Source of the DNA: Moraxellaceae bacterium | Lineage (GTDB): Bacteria > Pseudomonadota > Gammaproteobacteria > Pseudomonadales > Moraxellaceae | Reading direction: 5' to 3' | Assembly (NCBI GenBank): GCA_003543245.1 | Contig: DPJB01000023.1 | Coordinates: forward strand, 1 to 36,121 | Length of the DNA: 36,121 nt | Shown here: piece by piece, positions 15,763-22,916 of the stretch | Position numbering within the stretch: the first letter of the stretch is position 1 | Layout: each line of letters opens with the position of its first letter | Made by a program: the position numbers and the translations under genes | Notes under the pieces: generated by a model | What the model was told of the DNA's origin: nothing | Seen by the model: only the letters and a program-made list of their open reading frames with translations | Database searches by the model: none

Positions 15763-17397
15763 TTACCATTTAAGACTCACACTGGCATCCAGCTGCCAAT
15801 CATCCGGTGTGTTCTGAGTGCTTGTAGATGCAAGTGGCGCTGCAACCATGAGCTGAGCCAGTAGCTGTTTCCATGGCACTATCATGCCGGCCGTTAATGC
15901 AGTCAGGCGTTCTTCGCTCTCATTGCCGCTGACCGATGGTGCATGGCTAAACTCCATGCCGATTTGTGGACGGACAGTAGTGAGTCCTCGCCAGTCAAAA
16001 AATACGGGGCGAGACCACTCAACTCGCGAAGCCAATCCTGTAGCAGCATTAAGGCTGAGCGGATAAAAACCCCTCACGCTTCCTGCCAGTGAGAATTGCT
16101 CGCTTGGCAACAGGATTGAATCACTCCACTGCGCATTGATTGTCCAGACCAGACTGGAATGGGGCCAGTGATATTGTATACGCGTGCTTGCCATAAGCCG
16201 CATAAATTCTTCATCAACTGGTGATGGGCTTGCCAGGCTTCGTGCATCTCCCTGCTCAATACCAAAACCTCCATCAATGACCCATGGTGCCTGTACACGT
16301 GAAATATCTGTACGCAATCCGGTAGCCTTGAGCCTGCTGCTGCTCACCACTATCGTCACATCATCAATGAAGTTGTCGTTGGTGCGTTGCTTGCCATTAA
16401 GCGCAACAATCATCCGGTGTTTGTCATCCCGCCATATCAGGCGAGACAATTCGATCCGTGTTGACTGGCTTTTTCCACTGGAGATAAACGTAGTGACACC
16501 CGCCGTAATCGGATTACGGTATTCATACTGGTCCATGCCGGTACTGAGTCGCCACCAGCCTATTGGCAGCTCATAGTCGATGCTGCTGCCATTCGCGTTA
16601 TCAACTTCAACATCCTGAAGATTGGCATTCAACCCGACGATCAGGCGATCCGCCAGATTCAGTGGGCTGTCGAGCGTCAGGCTGAGTCGTACCATATTGC
16701 TGGGGTGCTGCTCCATCGCCTCACTGCCCCAGATAGCCGCAAGATGCCAAGGTCGACGACGGATGATGGTGAAGTCGGCAATCGACCCGCCAGGCTTCTC
16801 TCCCGGCTCCAGCTGCATTGTCGCCTGCATGGACTCAAGCCGGTTGAGATTATCAATGGCCTGCTCAAGTGCACGCAGATTCAGCAGGTCGCCGTTTTCC
16901 AGCGGCAGTGCCATATCCAGCTCCATCCGGTGCGCCGAGTTCAGCCTGGACTCCTCCATGTGTCCCGGCCAGACCTCAAGCAGCAACATGCCATTCCCTA
17001 GATTCTGCTCGGGTATGACAACGCGGGTGGTAATCAGCCCCTGCGATAGAGCCAGACTGTTCATGGCTTGCTGGAGACTTTGCAAATCAGTGCTGTAAAG
17101 GCAACGGCCCGTGTAACTGGCAATCAGGCGCTGGAGAGGTTTTGCCGGGAGAATGTCGGCTTTTATTACACGAATGTCACTTATGGGGAAGCAGGGCCCC
17201 TTTGCCGCAGCTTTCTCAGGCGAAGAGGCGGCAGGCTGCTGCTGGGGCATCGTTGTCATTGGCTCGTCCCAACGCCGCTCTCGCCGCTCCTGCTCTTGCC
17301 GATCAATATCCTGCTTGAGCAGGCGCTCGGCCGATGAGTCTGCCTGGGCAATAGCAACACCCAGCATCATTACTGCTGCCAGCATCCGTGCAATCAT
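15763..17397 (-). CDS. TpsB outer-membrane transporter of two-partner secretion (FhaC/ShlB type)
   Basis: This Omp85-superfamily transporter of 544 residues exports the TpsA partner. It has a signal peptide (MIARMLAAVMMLGVAIAQA, 1-19) and a charged N-terminal plug helix (about 22-43, RLLKQDIDRQEQERRER). Two POTRA domains follow (about 68-220, including GLITTRVVIPEQNLGNGMLLLEV), then a 16-strand barrel with the lid-loop motif SVRGF (VRGF at 441-444) and an aromatic C-terminal end (SLKW). The start at 17397 was chosen because the signal peptide begins there and GGTGG lies eight bases upstream; a longer frame would fall on the predicted promoter. It is divergent from the TPR gene by 124 bases. 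The order tpsB-lipoprotein-tpsA is unusual in having a gene between the partners. Confidence 0.9.
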   Translation of the reverse strand: MIARMLAAVMMLGVAIAQADSSAERLLKQDIDRQEQERRERRWDEPMTTMPQQQPAASSPEKAAAKGPCFPISDIRVIKADILPAKPLQRLIASYTGRCLYSTDLQSLQQAMNSLALSQGLITTRVVIPEQNLGNGMLLLEVWPGHMEESRLNSAHRMELDMALPLENGDLLNLRALEQAIDNLNRLESMQATMQLEPGEKPGGSIADFTIIRRRPWHLAAIWGSEAMEQHPSNMVRLSLTLDSPLNLADRLIVGLNANLQDVEVDNANGSSIDYELPIGWWRLSTGMDQYEYRNPITAGVTTFISSGKSQSTRIELSRLIWRDDKHRMIVALNGKQRTNDNFIDDVTIVVSSSRLKATGLRTDISRVQAPWVIDGGFGIEQGDARSLASPSPVDEEFMRLMASTRIQYHWPHSSLVWTINAQWSDSILLPSEQFSLAGSVRGFYPLSLNAATGLASRVEWSRPVFFDWRGLTTVRPQIGMEFSHAPSVSGNESEERLTALTAGMIVPWKQLLAQLMVAAPLASTSTQNTPDDWQLDASVSLKW

Positions 17398-17426
17398 TTG
17401 CGATACCACCATCCATGTGCGGGCGC

Positions 17427-17455
17427 ATTCTATGGCGGTGGCCAGTCCAATACAA
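17427..17455 (-). promoter_or_regulatory. predicted promoter of tpsB
   Basis: Minus strand: -35 TTGTAT (17455-17450), 17-base spacer, -10 TAGAAT (17432-17427). The start site would be near 17420, about 23 bases before the tpsB ATG, a normal leader length. The -35 is weak (three of six), so an activator may be needed. It lies in the 124-base divergent gap with the TPR gene. Confidence 0.5.
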
Positions 17456-17521
17456 ATCAGCGAGACTATCATCACCCCAAACTTCAGCAATGACTCACTG
17501 CACCTCAGGAATTCACTCGCC

Positions 17522-18826
17522 ATGGCCGGCAATCATCTCAATACCAGGCAAGTGCTAGGTAATGCGTCAATACTCCTGTTGATATTCGCATCGGGTCTGG
17601 CATGGGCAGGCACGACTTGTGAGTCAGCCGCTCCTGGTGCCGACTCAATACCACCTGCTTCAGCAGAGCATCCTGATGCTCTTCAATATGGCGAAATCAA
17701 CCGTGCCATGCTTCAAACGGATGACGTGCAGCGGCGCTCCCAATTAAATGACCTTATCGCCAGGCTTTCTTCGACAGCACATGCCGAGAATGATGCCCTG
17801 TTGCCCAGGCTGCAAATTGCCTTGGCTTATAGCGAGATACGACTTGGAAATACAAGTTCGGCTATCGCCATATTAAAGCAGGTACCGCTGGATAGCTCTC
17901 AGGCAGCTTCTGCACTGGTACTGCTGGGCGAGGAAACTCATCGCATGGGAAGTACTGAGACAGCAACGTCATGGATTCTGCATGCTGCCAACCTCTACCC
18001 ACAGAGGCCGGAAGTTATTACAGGACTTCTGAGCGCCGCAGAATGGCAAAATGAGCGTCACGATGTGTTGTCACTGTTGATGCAGGCAAAATCTCTTGTA
18101 GATCAACAGTTCCGACTTGTTTCAGATCTCTTGCAACGCTCCCGATCAGCAGGCTTTATTGAGTCTCTTGACCTGGAGCCTCCCGATATAGTCCTCTGGT
18201 CATTTGCTCATGAGGCACTGACTGATCCGGCCTTCGTACATGCCAGACAGAGCCATCAGTCATCGCGCTCAGCCAGCCTCTGCCTGCAGGCGCACCTTGA
18301 AAAGGCCAATGCTCTTCGCGATAGAAATCCGACGCTGATCCGTGATCTTGATCTGGCTTTGCAAGATTTGAATGTGCTGATTCCAAATGCACAAAAAGCT
18401 CTTATTGCAGACGAGGCCTCTTTTCTTGATGTCGCCCAGCGCTATAAACACTGCCATAAAAATGAAGAGGATTGTCATGAGCTCCTTGCAGCCCGCGACC
18501 TTCAAGGCAGAAGACTGACCAGCTTGCGCAATCGCTTGCACAATATGGAACAACAGCACAGGTTTCTTGAGACTGAACAGAAAAAAATTTCGACTCGATG
18601 GATAACCGAGCAACGTGCCATGTCTGCTTTAGGCATGGAGCTGATGCGGAAAAACTCGGAAAATCGCCAGCTCATGAAAGAGCTGCTGCAACAAGCCCTT
18701 GTGAAGTCGCATGTCCGATGGCAGGAGCTGTCAGCCAACGTTTATTTCCATCTCGCAAATGCCCAGAATGAAAATATTAAAGAGCTCCGCGAGCAAGAGG
18801 CACTGCTTCAAAGCTCCCGTATGTAA
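17522..18826 (+). CDS. exported TPR and coiled-coil protein, divergent from tpsB
   Basis: This 434-residue protein has an N-terminal signal sequence (cleavage near residue 29, ASGLAWA). Helical-repeat segments fit tetratricopeptide or Sel1-like repeats (about 95-190: LQIALAYSEIRLGNTSSAIAILKQVP, then ALVLLGEETHRMGSTETATSWILHAANLYP). The C-terminal half is long and charged and predicted coiled coil (about 305-430). I chose the ATG at 17522 because the signal peptide follows; the ribosome-binding site (AGGA, 13 bases upstream) is poor and a GTG ten codons later is possible. It is divergent from tpsB and overlaps the convergent START gene by 19 bases. It may be a periplasmic helper for TpsA export. 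No named family is recognised. Confidence 0.7.
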   Translation: MAGNHLNTRQVLGNASILLLIFASGLAWAGTTCESAAPGADSIPPASAEHPDALQYGEINRAMLQTDDVQRRSQLNDLIARLSSTAHAENDALLPRLQIALAYSEIRLGNTSSAIAILKQVPLDSSQAASALVLLGEETHRMGSTETATSWILHAANLYPQRPEVITGLLSAAEWQNERHDVLSLLMQAKSLVDQQFRLVSDLLQRSRSAGFIESLDLEPPDIVLWSFAHEALTDPAFVHARQSHQSSRSASLCLQAHLEKANALRDRNPTLIRDLDLALQDLNVLIPNAQKALIADEASFLDVAQRYKHCHKNEEDCHELLAARDLQGRRLTSLRNRLHNMEQQHRFLETEQKKISTRWITEQRAMSALGMELMRKNSENRQLMKELLQQALVKSHVRWQELSANVYFHLANAQNENIKELREQEALLQSSRM

Positions 18827-19455
18827 TGCAGTTGCTGCTTCTGGTATTTCTCTCTCACCAGCATCTGGCGCAGGTTGCGCAGCGTTTGCACGGGCTCGTC
18901 GGGCAGGTTGTAGTTGAACAGGAGGGGCGGTACATAGCCGCCTGGCTCGCCCTCGCCCCAGAACTCGATGCGGACAATGCCGTTTTTCTCTGGGGTCAGC
19001 TTCCAGATGCTGTGCATGTTGATCAGGCGAAGCCGGTCTTTGCGCGTACCCACCATGCCCGGCACGCTGCGGGTTGTGATTGTCACCACGCGTGTTTGCG
19101 GGTCTTGCTTGAGGGTTGAGTACAGCACGGCCTCGCGCTCAAGAAACGGGTAAGGCAAACGGTAGCTGGCATGCACCCAAAGCTCGTTGTCCCCCGAGCG
19201 GCGCAGCAATGTAACGCCACGCATGCGGGCAATCCATTCCGGCATGGCAGGCACATCAGACAGCACGGCCACTACGGCGCCAAGACTTGTCTTGAAGCGG
19301 GTGACGGCATAAAAGGATTTGTACGAGGACTTCTGTACGTCGCGCACATACACGCGGATGTCGCGCTCCGGGTCCTGGCGCACCAGGTCCCATGCTGCTG
19401 CCGGAACCGGTAACAACACACTTAAGAGCAGACTGGCGATAATGAATAATCGCAT
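18808..19455 (-). CDS. exported START/SRPBCC-like protein
   Basis: This 215-residue protein has a signal peptide (about 21 residues, ending VPAAA). The mature domain has the pattern of START-like lipid-binding folds in proteobacteria: WDLVRQDPERDIRVYVRDVQKSSYKSFYAVTRF, a loop with DVPAMPEWIARM, YRLPYPFLEREAVLYSTLKQD, then a C-terminal helix (DEPVQTLRNLRQMLVRE). Such domains bind hydrophobic ligands; here the ligand is unknown. Its 3' end overlaps the convergent TPR gene by 19 bases. It could belong to either the core or the accessory block. The fold assignment is from pattern only. Confidence 0.75.
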   Translation of the reverse strand: MRLFIIASLLLSVLLPVPAAAWDLVRQDPERDIRVYVRDVQKSSYKSFYAVTRFKTSLGAVVAVLSDVPAMPEWIARMRGVTLLRRSGDNELWVHASYRLPYPFLEREAVLYSTLKQDPQTRVVTITTRSVPGMVGTRKDRLRLINMHSIWKLTPEKNGIVRIEFWGEGEPGGYVPPLLFNYNLPDEPVQTLRNLRQMLVREKYQKQQLHYIREL

Positions 19456-19558
19456 GATCCAACATCCTGCCTGGTGTGCGGCTACCTTGCAGCAGCCGGT
19501 TATCGATGCAGGCCATAGCGCACAACATCGATAGCGAGGGTGATTCCCGGACTATCTG

Positions 19559-20476
19559 TTACTTGATCAGATATGACACGCTCAATGATAGCGCCTGGGC
19601 AGAAGCATCTGTGAGTTCTTGCCTGAACGCACTTACCGTACTGTGGGCCGAGATATCATCTACAAACGTATACGTATAACCGGCAGTCAATCTAAGATCA
19701 GGCCACGGCTGATGAATCAGGCTGATACTCAAGCCTGTATTCAGCATATCGCTTACTGAAACATCATGTGCATCACTGCCATCCTGCTGATACGCAAAGC
19801 CGGTCAAGCGGGCACTGGTTTGCCCGTTGAATTTGTGCAAGCACCCCAAGCGTACTGCATAGACATTTTCAGTATCCTTGTCATCATCCAGAGCAGCTTC
19901 AATGCTCCACTCGAAAGCATTACTGCCGTTCAGCATGCTGCCTGAAAGACTGGGATCGATACGGGTTTTGCCTGTGCCTGCATCACCCTCTTCAATCTCT
20001 GACAATTTCACACCGTTTACTGTGACTCCGGATTGTCCTGAAGAGTCACTGCTGGTTGCTGGTGAAACCGTAAGCGAAGCAACCAGCGGATAATCTGCCG
20101 AGAACAGCTTGTAGTCCAAAGAGACATACGGATCAGCCACACCAGATGACTTCTGTTCTATCAGCAGAGTCACCGCACCAACGGTGGTACTGTCCTGCTC
20201 AGATTCTTTGTAGGCGCCACTGACTGATATGTTCAGATTGTCGGTGATGCCCCTGCCAACGCCAAAATAAATTGTTCGCGTATTTGCTTCTATCGTGCCG
20301 AAATAACTTGGGCCGCCATAAGAAGTTTCTGTCGCATATTCATTCTGAAGATGCGTGAGTGACACCGATACAATGGTCTCGTCTTTTGCCAACAAGTCCG
20401 TATTTACTATCGGCATTTCTGCAATTGCTGCTGCAGGAAAGGCCATTACTGCTACCGCCAGACAACGCTTCAACAT
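19559..20476 (-). CDS. outer-membrane beta-barrel protein
   Basis: This 305-residue protein has a signal peptide (1-19, AVMAFPAAAIA). Many amphipathic strands follow (TIYFGVGRGITDNLNISVSGAYKE, DPYVSLDYKLFSADYPLVASLTVSP, WPDLRLTAGYTYTFVDD), and the C-terminal strand QALSLSVSYLIK suits barrel assembly. The spacing resembles the MetA-pathway/transporter-type barrels of proteobacteria, but I do not claim the family. It begins 23 bases after the parB stop on the same strand, so read-through from the par operon is possible; GGAA sits upstream of the ATG. There is no evident functional link to parB. Confidence 0.7.
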   Translation of the reverse strand: MLKRCLAVAVMAFPAAAIAEMPIVNTDLLAKDETIVSVSLTHLQNEYATETSYGGPSYFGTIEANTRTIYFGVGRGITDNLNISVSGAYKESEQDSTTVGAVTLLIEQKSSGVADPYVSLDYKLFSADYPLVASLTVSPATSSDSSGQSGVTVNGVKLSEIEEGDAGTGKTRIDPSLSGSMLNGSNAFEWSIEAALDDDKDTENVYAVRLGCLHKFNGQTSARLTGFAYQQDGSDAHDVSVSDMLNTGLSISLIHQPWPDLRLTAGYTYTFVDDISAHSTVSAFRQELTDASAQALSLSVSYLIK

Positions 20477-20499
20477 GCAACGAATTCCATTTCTTGTGA

Positions 20500-21405
20500 T
20501 TACTTGATGTGGGCGAGAATGCCGTCCAGCTCATCAAGTGTGTTGTAGTTGATAACCAGCCGGCCCTTGCCCTTGGCATTGTATTCAATCTGCACGGGCG
20601 CACCGATCCTGTCGGTAATCTCGTCCTGCAGCTTGCGCACGTTGGGGTCGAGTGCCTTGTCGCCTTCGGCGCTTTCGGCCTTCTGTGCCAGCAGTGCGCG
20701 CACCATGGCTTCGGTCTGGCGTACAGACAGGTCCTTGGCCACAACGGCGCGGGCAGCCTTGCCCTGCAGGTTGTCCGGCAGGCCGAGCAATGCCTTGGCA
20801 TGGCCCATTTCCAGATCACCATGTTCCAGCAGTGTCTTGGCTTCTGCATTGAGCGACATCAAGCGCAACAGGTTTGTTACCGTGGCGCGGGACTTGCCCA
20901 CGGCGTCGGCAATCTGCTGGTGGGTAAACTGGAACTCGTCGGCAAAGCGCTGCATGGCAATCGCTTCTTCCATCGGGTTCAGGTTTTCACGCTGGATGTT
21001 TTCGATCAGCGCCATGGCAATGGCGGTTTCATCCGTAATGTCGCGGACGATGACCGGAATGGTATCGATGCCTGCCAGCTGGGTGGCGCGCCAGCGACGT
21101 TCACCGGCAATGATCTCGTACTTGTTCTCGCCCACCGGGCGCACAACGATTGGCTGCATTACCCCTTGCAGCTTGATGGAGTCGGCCAGCTCCTGCAGGG
21201 CGGCCGGGTCCATGTCGCGACGGGGCTGGTAACGACCACGCTGCAGGAATTCGACGGGAACCTTTTTCAGTTCGCCATCAACCGGCATCTTGCCGCCTTC
21301 CACTGCAGCCACGGTTTCCTTGACCTGTTTTACACCAGAGAGCAATGCATCCAGGCCGCGTCCGCCACCGAGTCCGCGCTTTTTTGTCGTCGTTGTCATG
21401 TCCAT
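20500..21405 (-). CDS. parB: chromosome partitioning protein ParB
   Basis: ParB is the CTP-dependent DNA clamp that loads at parS and spreads. The protein is 301 residues. Its N-terminal basic segment KKRGLGGGRGLDALL (8-22) is the ParA-stimulating tail. The CTP-binding GERRWRA motif is at 101-107 with ENIQRENLNPMEEA after it. The parS-reading helix-turn-helix is FTHQQIADAVGKSRATVTNLLRL, and the C-terminal dimer domain ends LDELDGILAHIK. I chose ATG 21405 (ATG 21399 is nearly as good); longer frames would run into parA. It lies 43 bases after parA, with a hairpin in the gap touching its ribosome-binding region. Two matching parS sites lie in recF, 12-13 kb away. Confidence 0.95.
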   Translation of the reverse strand: MDMTTTTKKRGLGGGRGLDALLSGVKQVKETVAAVEGGKMPVDGELKKVPVEFLQRGRYQPRRDMDPAALQELADSIKLQGVMQPIVVRPVGENKYEIIAGERRWRATQLAGIDTIPVIVRDITDETAIAMALIENIQRENLNPMEEAIAMQRFADEFQFTHQQIADAVGKSRATVTNLLRLMSLNAEAKTLLEHGDLEMGHAKALLGLPDNLQGKAARAVVAKDLSVRQTEAMVRALLAQKAESAEGDKALDPNVRKLQDEITDRIGAPVQIEYNAKGKGRLVINYNTLDELDGILAHIK

Positions 21406-21415
21406 TTCACCATAG

Positions 21416-21438
21416 CCCTTTCTCGTGTGGAGAAAGGG
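21416..21438. repeat. hairpin between parA and parB (member of a dispersed hairpin set)
   Basis: CCCTTTCTC (21416-21424) and GAGAAAGGG (21430-21438) form a perfect nine-base-pair stem with a five-base loop. On the transcribed minus strand it ends eleven bases before the parB ATG at 21405 and overlaps the GGG that could serve in ribosome binding. It resembles the hairpins at 22265 and 34518. Confidence 0.6.
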
Positions 21439-21448
21439 GAAAAAAATA

Positions 21449-22243
21449 TCAGGCTGTTTCGGTTGCTGTTTCGCGCGGGGTGTCCTGTCGGCGCAACAGT
21501 TCTGCGGCCAATGCCAGATACGACATGGCGCCACGCGAGGCCTTGTCGTACAGCAATACCGGCATGCCGTGCGCGGGCGCTTCGGCCAGACGGATGTTGC
21601 GCGGGATGATGGTTTCAAAAACGCGGTCGGGGAAATGCGTCAGCAACTCGGCGGAGACATCGGTGGCCAGCGTGTTGCGCGGATCAAACATGGTGCGCAG
21701 GATGCCGGTGACACGCAGCTTCGGATTCACGGTCTGCGTCACCTGATCAATGGTATCCATCAGTGCCGCCAGGCCTTCGAGTGCAAAATATTCGCACTGC
21801 ATGGGAATGATGACGCCATCGGCAGCCACCAGACCGTTCACGGTCAGCATGTTGAGCGACGGGGCACAGTCGATGATGATGAAATCATAACGATCACGAA
21901 TGGTGTCGAGTGCCTGCTTGAGGCGCAGTTCGCGGCCAATGGCATTCATCAGCTCGACTTCGGCGGCAACCAGATCACCGTTGGCACCAATCAGGTGATA
22001 GCCGGCATCCAGCCCGGTAACGATGGCCTGCTCGGCGGTACATTGCCGTGTCAGCACGTCATAGGCGCTGTGGGCAATGTCGTGCTTGTCGGCACCCGAG
22101 CCCATGGTGGCATTGCCTTGCGGGTCCAGGTCGATGAGCAGCACGCGGCGCTTTGTCGCCGCCAGCGATGCTGCCAGATTCACACTGGTGGTGGTCTTGC
22201 CTACGCCACCTTTCTGGTTGGTCACCGCCAGAATCTTGTCCAT
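21449..22243 (-). CDS. parA: chromosome partitioning ATPase ParA
   Basis: This is a P-loop ATPase of the ParA/Soj family that drives origin segregation with ParB. It is 264 residues, the size of chromosomal Soj proteins with no N-terminal DNA-binding extension. The deviant Walker A KGGVGKTTTSVNLA is at 11-24, switch I LIDLDPQGNATMG at 36-48, and Walker B IIIDCAPSLNMLTVN further on. The start MDKILAVTNQKGG is the family start. It precedes parB in the same operon and follows rsmG, the usual arrangement. Family and role are secure. Confidence 0.96.
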   Translation of the reverse strand: MDKILAVTNQKGGVGKTTTSVNLAASLAATKRRVLLIDLDPQGNATMGSGADKHDIAHSAYDVLTRQCTAEQAIVTGLDAGYHLIGANGDLVAAEVELMNAIGRELRLKQALDTIRDRYDFIIIDCAPSLNMLTVNGLVAADGVIIPMQCEYFALEGLAALMDTIDQVTQTVNPKLRVTGILRTMFDPRNTLATDVSAELLTHFPDRVFETIIPRNIRLAEAPAHGMPVLLYDKASRGAMSYLALAAELLRRQDTPRETATETA

Positions 22244-22264
22244 GCCTTCCCCGCTCTATGTGTT

Positions 22265-22285
22265 CCCTCTCCCAGCGGGAGAGGG
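22265..22285. repeat. perfect CCCTCTCCC/GGGAGAGGG hairpin between rsmG and parA
   Basis: Arms 22265-22273 and 22277-22285 are exact reverse complements with a 3-base loop. An A-run follows on the plus strand, so on the transcribed minus strand the T-run comes before the stem. That is the wrong order for a terminator of rsmG. Related hairpins occur at 21416-21438 and 34518-34537. Confidence 0.7.
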
Positions 22286-22292
22286 AAAAAAT

Positions 22293-22916
22293 TCAGCCGT
22301 GCACAATCCGCACGAGATGCCGCTCTTCATCCAGAAATGGGATGTGCAACGGCACCACATCCCGCACCACAAATCCTGTTGGCAGTGCGGCAATTTCGTC
22401 TGCCGGGTGCTGCCCTTTCATCGCCAGAAACTCGCCACCGTCTACCAGCAACTGCCTGCTGCCGTTCACCATGTCGGCCAGCGTGGCAAACGCACGACTG
22501 CTGACCAGATCAAACGTACGGTCAAACTCTTCAACACGGCTCTGCACCGCGTCGGCATTCGTTATCTGCAGGTCGGCAATAACCTGCCTCAGAAAACGGA
22601 CCTTCTTGCCGTTGCTGTCGAGCAGCGTCACTTGCAGGTCCGGTTTTGCAATCGCCAGCATGAGGCCAGGCAAACCTGCGCCGGTACCGACATCAATCAG
22701 CGTCTTGCCCTGCACGTGCGGCACAATGCCCAGGCTGTCGAGCAGGTGCTTGATCACCATCTGTTCCGGATCGCGTATGGCGGTCAGGTTGTACGCGGCA
22801 TTCCATTTCACCAGCAATGACAGATAGGCCAGCAGTTTTTCCATGGCGCCATCGGGCAGTTGCAACGACAACTGGTCAACGCCGGCACGCAGCCGGCTTT
22901 CCGGTGACTGGCTCAT
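22293..22916 (-). CDS. rsmG: 16S rRNA m7G527 methyltransferase
   Basis: RsmG (GidB) methylates N7 of G527 in 16S rRNA using S-adenosylmethionine. It has 207 residues, the normal length. The SAM-binding motif I is LIDVGTGAGLPGLMLAI, preceded by WNAAYNLTAIRDPEQMVIKHLLDSL, the typical N-terminal region. VSSRAFATLADMV follows in the catalytic domain. Its ATG overlaps the mnmG stop (ATGA at 22913-22916), so it is translationally coupled to mnmG, as in most proteobacteria. Confidence 0.96.
   Translation of the reverse strand: MSQSPESRLRAGVDQLSLQLPDGAMEKLLAYLSLLVKWNAAYNLTAIRDPEQMVIKHLLDSLGIVPHVQGKTLIDVGTGAGLPGLMLAIAKPDLQVTLLDSNGKKVRFLRQVIADLQITNADAVQSRVEEFDRTFDLVSSRAFATLADMVNGSRQLLVDGGEFLAMKGQHPADEIAALPTGFVVRDVVPLHIPFLDEERHLVRIVHG

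Noticed and set aside
15617..15770. A plus-strand open frame after the discoidin gene reading ...SHLYLRPSGISYLKKF, superficially like the start of a phage-type integrase
   Set aside because: Only about 50 codons are open, there is no start with a ribosome-binding site, no catalytic residues and no continuation. The resemblance rests on a few residues.
16291..16306. A parS-like CACGTG core inside tpsB
   Set aside because: Only the central CACGTG and part of one arm match. The left arm differs from TGTTC, unlike the two perfect sites in recF.
20509..21609. A 366-codon plus-strand frame across parB and parA
   Set aside because: It is entirely antisense to two well-conserved genes, lacks a ribosome-binding site and has shadow-type composition.
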